Shown: piece after piece, positions 12,351-22,759 of the stretch
Layout: each line of letters starts with the position of its first letter
Numbering within the stretch: the stretch's first letter is position 1
Source: Linnemannia elongata
Taxonomy: Eukaryota; Mortierellomycota; Mortierellomycetes; Mortierellales; Mortierellaceae
Length of the DNA stretch: 64,000 bases
Direction of reading: 5' to 3'
NCBI GenBank assembly: GCA_036320915.1
Contig: JAXBDG010000001.1
Coordinates: 2,418,001-2,482,000 of the forward strand
Position numbers and translations under genes: made by a program
The notes under the pieces: model-generated
Seen by the model: the letters and a program-made list of their open reading frames with translations, nothing else
Database searches by the model: none
What the model was told of the DNA's origin: nothing

Positions 12351-12602
12351 CTACTTCCAGCAATTGAACTTGCCGCGGATATTCTCGCAAGTTTGGCGGA
12401 AAACCTTCGCGCTGTCGTCCGTAGGCAATCCGCAGCTGCCGCCATCCCACTTGCCGCCCAAGAAACTGCAAATCTGCGAAGAGGTACGATAGTCGTTGCA
12501 GAAGCACCAGGTATTGGTCTCGACCTGGGCTTGGAGGCTGATCATCGTGACCAAGAGGACCACAAGGGCCAAGAGCATCATGTAAGCGGGCTTGAACGAC
12601 AT
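12351..12602 (-). CDS. Small secreted cysteine-rich protein (effector-like)
   Basis: This 83-residue single-exon ORF has a clear signal peptide: MSFKPAYM, then a hydrophobic core LLALVVLLVTM, with likely cleavage after the SLQA region. The mature part, about 55-60 residues, has six cysteines (CFC, QIC, GSC, QTC, NC), room for three disulfides, and ends NCWK. I do not recognise the family. Small size, secretion signal and even cysteine number are what fungal effectors or antimicrobial peptides look like, but that role is inference. The start is the only ATG that gives the signal peptide. The minus-strand sequence upstream is pyrimidine-rich. Confidence 0.75.
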   Translation of the reverse strand: MSFKPAYMMLLALVVLLVTMISLQAQVETNTWCFCNDYRTSSQICSFLGGKWDGGSCGLPTDDSAKVFRQTCENIRGKFNCWK

Positions 12603-14027
12603 GGCTGAATTGCGATAGGTTAGTGTGGTGTGAATTTTTGGGTGTTGGGTAAATTGTAGAGAAAGGATGTAGTGAGGTTAGAGATGCGAAGCCTTTGGTT
12701 GACTCGTGTTGGAGAGGGAGGGGGATTAGCTTGTTACTTTTTGTGGGTGAGGGTGAATGGAGAAGGTGATGAGTTCTAAAGGATGAAGAAAGAATACAAA
12801 TAGGGGGGACCAAGTCCTTTTTTATACCGCTCAGGGAACATGGTATCCTCCACCAACTTTTTACTATGCTGCATGATGCACCCTGTATTACCACGAAAGT
12901 ATGCGGACAAGCCTACTCATCGAACATTTACCTGTCTCCTCTGTCCGCTCCCTTCTCTAGATGACTGTAGCCATAGATGGAACTGAGGGAAAAAAGGGGC
13001 TGAAAGAACAAAGGCGATTTCAATTGATCGACAGTCAAAAAAACAGTACTCATGATAAGGATAAGAACACTTGGGAAATAGGGAAATAGGGAAATAGGGA
13101 AATAGGGAAATAGGGAATCCTGCTGATTTGAATCCCAGGGAGGTGACGACGGTTGAGGCGTAACATTGTCTCTCTCCGTTAATAACTATCAAAGGCACTA
13201 TATTACTGTACTTTCTTACACCATCTCCAAGCGAAGGAGAGGGAGTAAGAGAGGAGGCGCGCCAGATCATTTATTCTCTCTTCTCTCCCTGCCATGAAAA
13301 AGCAATAGGTCAGTCTCGCCTTCAACCAGCGCCAAATCTATCTCTATATATCATCCTCACGCAAATGGCTCGTCACCTGTTTACCTCTCTTCGCGGAGAG
13401 GGTTTTTGTTCTCTACTTACAGTATGTATTGTGAGTTTCGCATGTGGCATTTTCAATGCTGTATTGGTAACAAACGTAAGATGCCGCCAGCGGTTTTGAC
13501 AAGAATAACGATTCAACCCGCCAAGTTCACCTCACCATACCGAAGTAGATCAGACATCCGTTACACAAGTATCCTATTTTTTCCCAAGGCGCCCATTGAG
13601 GTTGAGAAAACGCAACAGCGTTTCTTCCCTCCGCCGGTCTGGAAACGCACTGCCACACACACATTTCAACTCCATCACCCATCCTACATTTCTGTTCCGG
13701 CAAAATAAGGTGAGGTTTCTGTTCCTCGTATATTTGTTCATACCAGTCAGTCTACGGCAGACATACAAATACTAACATGAAAAATTACTTCAGTTTAGGT
13801 GTGAGGTTTCCTGCCCAGGTTCAGCTCAGGAACCATACGTGTTTCCCCGTGGTTTCTTGCTGTCCTATTCTACCCCTGCAAAAAGTGATTTAGGTGTAGT
13901 CGTCCTAAACTTCTTCCGCTGTTCCTCTTTCCATAGCTCCAACATGACAAAGGAAAAGAAGGATTCGTAAATGAATGGGTGTTTTCTTGATATTCTAAAT
14001 AATGGTAAAAATATGTGATGAGGAAAT
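12603..14027. other. Intergenic region
   Basis: About 1.4 kb lies between the secreted-protein start and the GUK1 stop. It contains a GGGAAATA tandem repeat. Short open frames here have no family features. Confidence 0.5.
13073..13117 (+). repeat. (GGGAAATA)n minisatellite
   Basis: Five full 8-base units plus GGGAA. The regularly spaced GGG triplets could allow a G-quadruplex on this strand. Confidence 0.9.
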
Positions 14028-14916
14028 CTAGGCGGAGGTGACCTTATCGATATAGGCCTTGAACTTGGCATAGGCAGCCTCGAGGTCGTCGTTGACAATG
14101 ATCTCGTCGTAAGCGCCCTCCTCCTTGGCGTAGTCGAGCTCGCCCTGGGCAGCGGAGAGACGGCCCTGGATATCAGCCTCCTTCTCGGTACCACGTCCAC
14201 GGAGACGCTTCTCAAGCTCCTCGATTGAAGGGGGCTGGACCGAGAGGTAGTAAGGGTTCAAATCCGTCTTCTTGACCAACTTGACTCCCTATTACAGAGT
14301 AAACAAAATAGTGCGAACAAGAGCACATCCATTGGCTGTTAGATTTGAATGAAACTTACTAAGACTGAGGCGCAGGAGGGGCGGGGAAGCACATTCATAA
14401 TTCGCAGTGGTAATTAAAAGCACATATGGTACCTGCATATCGATGTCCAAGATGCAGATCCGGCCCTTGTCACCGACAGACTTGACGCCCTGGACGGTGG
14501 TTCCATACAAGTTACCCGAGAACTCGGCGTGCTCAATGAAATCTCCACGAGCAACACCGGACAAGAACTCCTCGCGGGTCAAGAAGTTGTAGTCGATACC
14601 GTTGACCTCGCCAGCACGGGGGTTGCGGGTGGTGTTGGAGACACTGAATCCAAACTTGTCGGGGTACTCGGCAAAGAGGCGCTTCAAGAAGGTCGACTTA
14701 CCGGCGCCGGAGGGGCCCGAGATGACGATGGGTCTGGAGGGAGCTGGGTGTTGAAGGCAAGGAGATGATGGCTTCGTCTTGGTTAGAGAGTGGGGATCAT
14801 AAAGTGAGTTAGGGTTGCTGACTTCACTCCTGCGGTATTCTGTTTCCTTGTTCTGGAGGCTCCTGCTGTGGTTTTTCCTGTGTAAGTTCTTGTCCTGATG
14901 CGCTCATACCTGACAT
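14028..14916 (-). CDS. GUK1: Guanylate kinase
   Basis: ATP-dependent phosphorylation of GMP to GDP in purine nucleotide metabolism. Three exons join in phase: a 7-nt first exon 14910-14916 (ATGTCAG before GTATGAG), 14433-14743, and 14028-14288, giving 192 residues, close to the yeast/human size. The N-terminus becomes [20 protein letters not shown] with the P-loop at about residues 12-20, followed by [19 protein letters not shown] (GMP-binding region), [11 protein letters not shown] and [20 protein letters not shown]. The tiny first exon is inferred from phase and splice signals and restores the family N-terminus. The gene is divergent from MSH1 with fewer than 200 bases between starts, which suggests a shared promoter. 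Confidence 0.95.
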
Positions 14917-15104
14917 AGCTAGTTGTGTGGGTGTGTGATGTTGAAGGGAAGAAAGGACGTTGTCGCTGTGAGAGACTCCACTTGAAAAAGGTGTCCGTCG
15001 GTGACTGCTTATTCATTCACAACAATTTTTCTTTGCGGCCCCTGACAGCGCTCTGGCGCACAGCAGGCCTTTATTTTGTTGACCTTTCCGAACCCAACAG
15101 CGCC

Positions 15105-18100
15105 ATGCTTTCACCATGTCGACACAGGACAAGTCTACACGCAGTGAATTCATGCACCAACTTCTCTTGGAGCTCATTGTCAGTTCATCTCGGGCAGGCA
15201 AACTACAGGACTAGTTCAACAAACGCGCTCCGTACCGCGCAGGGCCATAAGCTCCCCTGTTCGACGCCAGTTGCCACCAATGCTGGAGGACCCAAGTATG
15301 ACCACAGAGCGCGTCTTCATACCTCAATAGCCAGACTGAGACGACCTATCTCTGATACAACCCGCCTGCAGGAGAATATCGCAAAAGCCAAGGCGCCCAA
15401 GGTGTCTATGCTCACCTTGGAGGACCTCCAGAGCGTGAACCCCAACCCCACAGTATTCTCGACAGCAGCATCCATGTCATCAGTCGCCATAGTTACTGAG
15501 GAGCCAGCCACGAGCTCGAAGCGTAAACGGAAGCCAAAAGTCCAAATTGCGGAAAGCGGTACCTCACCGGAAACAGAAATCGTCACGATATTGCCCAAGA
15601 AGCTCGAACCTTCCAAGAAGACCGAGCCCACCGCCAAGGTCGAGCCGTACAGGAAGATGCCACCGTTACGCGCCCAGATCATGGAATTGGAGGCTACTTA
15701 CCCAGACTGCGTTCTCCTTGTCAGAGTCGGAGAGTTTTACGAGGTATTCTTTGACTTTCGCATTTTGATGATATGTTAGTGGTTGCAATTACGCGCATCG
15801 ACCAAAACTGCTGACATGCTACCCAAGTTGTACGATCACAACGCCCTTGAATATGGACCACTTTTAGGACTCAAGATGGGATCCAAGACTTTTGGCGGGA
15901 AGACCATCGCGTTTACAGGATTCCCTATGAGGCAGCTGGATCGACACCTGGAGACCCTGGTCGCCAAACATCATCTCAAAGTTGCCCTGTGTGAGCAGTA
16001 CCAGAATGATGATGAAGGAGGCAGTCGGTCTTTCCGTCGATCTATTCATCGGATCATCACCCCTGGCACCTTAATCGATGAGCAGTTCCTGGATCAAGGC
16101 GAGAACAACTGGCTACTGGCTGTGTCAACAGACAAGACGAGCCACCTTCTGGGGCTCTCCTGGTTAGATCTTTCAACGGGCGACTTTTTCACACAGGAGA
16201 CCACGTACGATAGTTTTCCCAACGACCTGGCAAGGATCCGGCCCCGGGAGGTGATCGTCAATTCAAACCTCAGGACGCAGCCAGATCATCCCGTTTTGCA
16301 GACAATGCAAGAGATGGGACCGTTTGTTGTAGGGTTCGAGGATATGCGGACGGCGGCTCAACTTGCTGTCAAATTGGAAAACGAGATCTTGAACGAGGCT
16401 GCCGAGTTGTATGAATTTGATCCGCGCCATCTTCGGCCCTTTTCCAACCGGGAGCAGTCGGCCTGCTTAGCTATCCTGCGATACATCAACCATACGCAAA
16501 TGGGCAGGAAGCCCGTGGTGCAACAGCCGATTCAATGGCAAGATGATTCGATCATGAAGATGGACAAGAATACTATCGAGGCACTGGAGCTCGTGCGGAC
16601 GCTCAGGGACCCATCAAGGATAGGGAGTCTGCTCCACTATTTGGATCAGACAAAGACTAAGGCAGGGTCGCGACTCCTCTCTGACTGGTTAAGTATGTCA
16701 GTCGCCATTCTAAGATCGCCTGTAAGGTCTACCCTGACTACAAGAAATAGCATCTAATATAATATTGCGTTTCTTTTCCACTTTCGTAGCTTCGCCGTTG
16801 ACTGGAATTGAGAAAATCAACAGACGCCTGGACATGGTAGAGTTTTTCGGCAAGGATAGCCACCTCATGTATGACGTGGGTATCTATCTGGCCGAGTGTC
16901 GCGATGCCCAACGAGCCATCCAGAAGCTGTCTCTCGGCCAGATCGACCCACAGGACTTGGTAGCCATCCGGGTCACACTGGAGGCCCTCCAAAAGATCAA
17001 GGCTCGCATCTCGGACAAAGTCCAGTTGACAGAGGTCCAGGAACGCTCGTCTCGGGGTGCTGGAAGGGAAGTTACAGGCTCAGGTGTCCCTGCTCTGGTC
17101 AAGGAAACCATCGACAACATTCAGGATTTGGAAGGCATCTGCCAGTTGATCCGTAACGTCGTTGACGAGAGTATGGACCGGGAGCAGGAGTATGGATTTA
17201 TTAACGAGGATGTCAGTCCAGTTCTGAACGAGCTGCACCAAAATCTTCGGGAACTCAAGAAGCACAAGAAGGAGCTTTTGGATCACTGGAGAGATCATCT
17301 TGGAGGAGCCAAGCCTTTTGAGATCAAGTCATCGTTTGGGTACCGCCATATTGTGGAGATGCGGAGTACGCTCACTGCGGATCGACTGCGAGAGTTACTG
17401 GATGGTCAAGTTATGGACGTCTCGCATGCTGACCAACGCCGCGCCAAAATCCGCTACCAAGTTCCTGTAAGTGTTTTCTGGTCATGCAATACCTTGTTTA
17501 GTGCATTAGCGTTATCATTATTCATTCTAACGCGTTCTTATTCATACAATTCGCTAGATGTTGTCAGAGTTGATGGACTCGATCGAGAGGTTGGAGGCAC
17601 AGATTGTCCAACAGGAAAAGAGTATCCTCAGCGCGGCACGAACAGAAATCTTGGAGGAGAGTACGGCCATTGTACAGAATTGCCGATATATTGCACAACT
17701 AGATGTCCTTCTTGCCTTTGCAAGTATGATGCTCGAACGACAATACACCCGACCTGTGTTGAACAACAGGTAAGAGTTATTGTACGATCGGTGCATCATC
17801 TCCTCATGCAACATTGAGAGAAATGCGACGGCGTTACTAATTTCATCCTTTGTTTTCTTGGACTTGTCCTTAGTGGTAAATCGGTGGTTGTGGCGGGCCG
17901 TCATCCAGTCGTTGAGCTGTCGTTACAGAGTGGAGGTGGTCAGTTCATGGAGAATAATTGCTCAGTAGGCGACGAGGAACTGATCTGGCTACTCACGGGG
18001 TAAGCTGGATAGATGTATCAAAAGCGAATACCTGCCAATGTTATATCGCTATTGGCGTACTGACATGGTCTATTATGTTGATCCCACTTGCACATTAGGC

Positions 18101-18866
18101 CGAACATGGGAGGAAAGAGCACATTCTTGAGACAAAACGCTATATTGACGATCATGGCGCAGATGGGATCTTTTGTTCCTGCAGCCAGAGCACATCTGGG
18201 TATCGTCGACAAGGTCTTCAGCCGCGTAAGTTTCTACTCTCTGCCTACACATCTGACGTTATAGCTCCAGTTTCGCACTGCATTCTTACATCCAAGACTT
18301 TGACTGCTTGCAATTGATAGTTGGGAGCATCGGACAATTTGGCGAACTCTCAGTCAACATTTATGGTGGAAATGTCAGAGACGGCGTCGATACTTCAACA
18401 TGCAACAAAAAGATCGCTTGTCATCATGGACGAAGTTGGTCGAGGCACAGCGACCCTGGACGGATGCGCGATTGCCTATGCAACATTGCACCACCTCTAT
18501 CATGTCAACAAGTGCAGGACACTCTTTGCGACACACTACCATGAGCTTGCGGATATGGTCGGCGCTGTGCCTGGCAACTATGGTCAGAAATCTCTGGATA
18601 TCCGTGGGCATGAAATGACTATGAGCGACGTCCACGAAGTCTCTCAGGTCCGTGGGTGGCGTGGACAAAAACCGCTGGAGAAGGTGCGATGCTACCAGAC
18701 GACGCTGGAGGAGCAAGGCGATGGAGTGATGACATATATCCATCGGGTGGTACCTGGAGTTTGTCGGCAGTCGCATGGGATCCATGTTGCGCGGTTGGCG
18801 GGGATGCCTGCCAGTGCTATCGATGTGTCTACGAGAATCCTTAAAGTCATGCAAGAGTCGCAATAG
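15105..18866 (+). CDS. MSH1: Mitochondrial MutS homologue MSH1
   Basis: DNA mismatch-recognition ATPase of mitochondria. Seven exons join in phase: 15105-15743, 15828-16692, 16790-17466, 17558-17769, 17874-17999, 18099-18225 and 18321-18866, giving about 1063 residues. Visible features: an Arg/Ser-rich, acid-poor N-terminus consistent with a mitochondrial targeting sequence; the mismatch-binding N-domain [11 protein letters not shown] joined to [28 protein letters not shown] sequence ([15 protein letters not shown]); the lever-domain [19 protein letters not shown]; Walker [15 protein letters not shown] at about residue 840, spanning an intron; [12 protein letters not shown]; and Walker [16 protein letters not shown] with FATHYHEL. 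The EFYE...LYDHNA junction is shared with fungal MSH1 rather than nuclear MSH proteins. The start is the first ATG in frame with the targeting-like sequence. Confidence 0.93.
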
Positions 18867-19146
18867 ATCGTTTTCATCTTGCGAAATGGATTTTTGCACA
18901 TCCATGGCGCGTGTGCCCTTCTGGGAAAGGGGTCTATGCCCTAGGTGGCTTTTTGTGCAGCTCATGGCACAGTTCTTTTATTTGGCACTTTTCTTCTTTA
19001 AACACACTCCGCCGTCAATTGCCAACGCTCCAACCACCACCTAACGCCTACAAAAACTCGATGTCGTCGATACTAAGACTTACAAATGCTATCGCCAACA
19101 TTGACACCGTCACCACCACAATCCCACCAGGCGTACGAAGAAAAGG
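18867..19146. other. MSH1 3' flank
   Basis: Short 3' flank of MSH1; no gene seen. Confidence 0.5.
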
Positions 19147-19416
19147 ATGTCGCCCATGTATATCCCAGAACTGCTGTTCAAGATATTCTCTTTCATGGAC
19201 TCCCGAACCGTCTCTCATATTGTCGTCCTCGTCTGAAGGCGCTGGTTCCTGGTGACCTACTCTTCCGTAAACAACAATCGCGGGATCTATTTCAACGAAG
19301 ATGAGACCAACTTTCTTTTGAACAAGGCTCTCGTGGGCTTACCCTGGTCCGAGTGGTTTAAATGGCATTCTTTGTCACCGTTTGATAACCAAGGGATTAA
19401 AAGCAGGGTTGGGTAG
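19147..19416 (+). pseudogene. F-box gene fragment with in-frame stop
   Basis: The frame from ATG 19147 reads MSPMYIPELLFKIFSFMDS, an F-box start, then HIVVLV, a TGA at 19234-19236, and continues RRWFLVTYSSVNN for 60 codons to TAG 19414-19416. The sequence across the stop fits the usual F-box end (V-x-RRW), so the stop lies inside the domain. About 90 codons remain of genes usually 300-700 long. It sits in a region rich in F-box genes and is best read as a decayed, truncated member. Confidence 0.7.
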
Positions 19417-20771
19417 GATTTTATGGAGAAGTCTGAGCAGTATCAACTTTTTCTAGCGCAGCGTACGATCACGACTACTGATGATAGTGCCTTCTACCCC
19501 AAAGACGGTAGGTCTGTCTCATGGGGATATCCTAGCACTGGCCCGGTTACGAGGACATGCTATGGTGCCGTTACGGGAACTGGGGATCGGAAGAGAGGTT
19601 GATTATGAAGTGCGGGTTGTTTGCGTTTACGTTTGGGGGAGGGGTTGACTTGTTCATTCTTTTTTTCTTGAGTGAATGTCCCTCATCACGGTACGATATT
19701 TCCACACTGATCAAAATTGACCAGGAACCTTCGCGCGTCGTGTTCTTGTTCTAATCTTCCTTACTATTTTTTATGCCTTCGCCCAATTCTTTGCTTTTCT
19801 TGTGGGTAGTGCGCGTTCTCGTTGTTTTTGCTTCGTTCGCTTCCCAAAATATAATAATAAAGGATTGATATGGCCTTTGCACAACCCAGGAGCATGGCTA
19901 TTGTTCCTTGGGTACTTTTAATGCAAAGGCGAATGTTGCTCTATTCTAATACTCCCTTTGACTGTATTATTACTTTTTCTTATTCTCAAAGCTCAAAAAA
20001 ATCAAGAATGCAGAGGTCGATATAGAGAAGTGGAGACACATGGACAATTTCCAAACAAGATCATGTCCTGGAAGACAGAGGAGTAGAAGACTGACCGCTT
20101 GGGTATGTCCATCTTCTATTGCCTATAGGTCAAGTACTTGACCCTTGATGTGGAAGCACCTAGGAGTCATGAGCAAAGTCAGGCTCCTTCATGCAAAGTG
20201 AAACCTATGGGGAAGCAGTGGAGCTGTTGCAACTGGAGACTTTGATCGTGATAGGATGGGGAACTGACATGGGGAGATACACTAAGCTACAAAACACGAT
20301 AACGGTGAAGCGTATTGGCATGGGTATACACGCTTCGACTCCAGTGGAGACTGTGCCGAGTGCAAACGAGTACACTGTTTAAATCTTCTCGGCTCTTGGC
20401 GGATATTTGTCCTTGCCCGGCATCTCCGCGCAACCCCTTTTTTTGGGCGTAGTACTTTCACTCGCCCACCTTCTATTTGGTTCTGGAAGGTCAAAAAGTT
20501 AAAATTAAAGCACTCGCCAACATTGGTCTCTGTGGGTCATGAAGTATCTACATGGGCTCAAATACGGTGAGTGGATTTGAAACGCACAAGGGGGAAAGAG
20601 GTTCTGTGAGATGCGATTCATGCAAGACATAGCGTTGCATAAATTACTTTTCGCATGGAACAAGTGCTCTTCCTCTTTCTGTCTTTTTCTTCTTCCCATT
20701 CCTTTATCCCTATCGCAACCTCCTCTCCTCACAACGACCATTTTTCACCACTTAGTCAAATAACCTCTCCC
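19417..20771. other. Intergenic region
   Basis: About 1.35 kb without recognisable coding. The stretch just before 20772 is CT-rich and resembles a 5' leader. Confidence 0.5.
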
Positions 20772-21737
20772 ATGAACCACATCCCCACAGAAGTAGTCTC
20801 CACCATCGGCGAGCGCCTCGATGGACAATCCCTTGTCACTTGCCTTCAAGTATCGTGGGACTGGCATCATAATTTTCTTCCTCTAGTCTGGGGTAAAATT
20901 TCCAAGACAGACTGGATCTACCACTCATTTCCCCTAACAACTTGGACCCCTCTCTCTAACAACCTGCCTCACACCGACTCCAGGGCGCAGTTCAACGCTA
21001 GAGTTCATCGCTATCTCCAACATGTTCGGTCGTTGACTTGGCACAACAACAACGCGCTCTTGAGGGACAAGGTCTTTACCTGCCTTTCGTCGCAGATGCA
21101 CCTGAGGCAGTTCAACACTATCCTCCAGCGAACGCCCAACCTGACGAGCTTCTCCTTGGTTATGGCGACACAAGGAATTGAGGACTATATTCTTTTGTGG
21201 ATCCTCCAACTACTTCAGCGATTGGAGCATTTGACAGCCCTTGAGGTTGATATACCGCGTCAAGGGTCAGTGACTCCCATTGAACAACATTTCCCTTTGT
21301 TCGCCAAGTTGGAGGCGCTCAAGATAGCAGGAGATTGGTACAGTGAAGGTATGATCGGGACTTTGGACACTGCTGTTGCCATGATCGACTGCGCCCCAGC
21401 CTGGAAGGTTAGGAGACTGGAGATTGACAGGATCGACATTTCTTTTTTTCGATACTGTCCGGAGCTCGAGCAATTGACACTCAACACTCCTTCCTGCGGC
21501 TACAAGGTACCTGAGGGCTCGGCAGTCAAGGAGGTGATTGTTAGGCAGCTTCAAGGGCTCACAAGTTTGAAGACCATGACTGTTAATAAGTCCTATGGGT
21601 GGAAGGAGTATGTGCGCAAGATTGCGAAGCTTGAGGGGAGTGAGATGATGTGGACTCGTGCGGCTCTTTATCCTGGGCACAGAGAAAGGCAAGATACGTT
21701 CACTCTTTGGGACGTATTTGGCTTATCCCAACCTTGA
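20772..21737 (+). CDS. F-box / RNI-like protein A
   Basis: 321-residue single-exon protein. The N-terminal F-box reads MNHIPTEVVSTIGERLDGQS, then CLQVSWDWHHNFLPLVWGKI. A leucine-rich, RNI-like remainder contains LTWHNNNALL, LTSFSLVMATQGIEDY, and FPLFAKLEALKIAGDWYSEG. F-box proteins dock to Skp1 in SCF ubiquitin ligases; the substrate here is unknown. The frame is open upstream to 20655, but ATG 20772 places the F-box at the very N-terminus as in the paralogues at 32528 and 37.6-39.2 kb, so it was chosen. HNN, FPLF and GDWY motifs are shared with those paralogues. Confidence 0.8.
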   Translation: MNHIPTEVVSTIGERLDGQSLVTCLQVSWDWHHNFLPLVWGKISKTDWIYHSFPLTTWTPLSNNLPHTDSRAQFNARVHRYLQHVRSLTWHNNNALLRDKVFTCLSSQMHLRQFNTILQRTPNLTSFSLVMATQGIEDYILLWILQLLQRLEHLTALEVDIPRQGSVTPIEQHFPLFAKLEALKIAGDWYSEGMIGTLDTAVAMIDCAPAWKVRRLEIDRIDISFFRYCPELEQLTLNTPSCGYKVPEGSAVKEVIVRQLQGLTSLKTMTVNKSYGWKEYVRKIAKLEGSEMMWTRAALYPGHRERQDTFTLWDVFGLSQP

Positions 21738-22759
21738 ATAGATGTTGGGTTTTCCATTCTTTTTAATCATGTGGGCCATATATATATTATTTTTTTCATC
21801 CAAAAAACAGATAAAAATAAACGCTTGCCTGGTGGTTTCCTCGATGTGGTATATGAATTGAAATTGAGGCCTCAAAACCACAGCTGCGCCGCATGCGCCT
21901 ATTTTACAAACATCTCCGCCTTTTATTTTCCTGTTTTTTTCTTTCCTGTCGTGTTGCTAAGAGAGCGGTCACTTGAATACATGCTCTGCTTTGAATAAAG
22001 TGGCAACTAGTTCGTAAGACAACAAACGGTTCTCCAAAGTAAATGCGAGGAAAACATGAGCTTCTTGCTGAGAGTGATGAGTGATGGGGTCGAGGTGCCG
22101 ATGGTATGTGTGTACTTGAGGGAAAAAAAAGGCGACATGAGAAAACCGAAGTTAGCCCACCCGTTGCAGAGCCTATACTGTCTTCACATTTGTCACCTTG
22201 AATATACCGCCTTTCTTCCTTGTACGAGGGCTACGATGATTCTTGCTTGCTGTGGCCCTGGAGAACACATGCGGTGCCAAATATGTGATCTTGCTCTCCT
22301 CTTTATCTTTCTCCATATGCTATGCTATGCTATTCTATACTCCTCCGCCTCCGCCTCCCCTTTCTTTTTCTTTCAGGAGATCAAATAGATTTCAAAGATC
22401 TCATTTCTTCGAAACCCGCAACGCGCACCCTTTTCTCTTATGTTTTGGCTACAAGAATAAAAAACATCTGGCCATGTGCAAGCATCCTCTTTTTTAGTAC
22501 CTCCTGCTTCCTGTTTTAAGAGCCAAACCCCCCCCCAAAGAAGCCACATCCGACGCGGAGGATAATAGCAGGCTACTCCGCGACTGTCAGACGTCCCTTA
22601 CCACATCCCCGACTTTTATTTTCAGCGGACTCTTCAAGTAAACAACTTCCCTGACGCTAGCAAGTCCTCCAGTCCTCTCTTCTAAGAGGCATCAAGAAGC
22701 TTCGGTACAGGTATTTAGTATCAAATCTATGGGATTTTGGTAAAAAAACATACGTTTAT
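21738..22759. other. Intergenic region
   Basis: Convergent 3' flanks of F-box genes A and B, about 1 kb, with no recognisable coding. The last ~25 bases beyond the gene B stop are conserved with the flank of gene F (42.7 kb). Confidence 0.5.

Noticed and set aside
12037..12894. 285-codon frame on the minus strand overlapping the secreted protein
   Set aside because: Low-complexity Pro/Ser translation of pyrimidine-rich DNA; the in-phase signal-peptide ORF in another frame explains the locus better.
14255..14270. tRNA B-box-like GGTTCAAATCC
   Set aside because: Lies inside guanylate kinase coding sequence with no matching A-box or cloverleaf.
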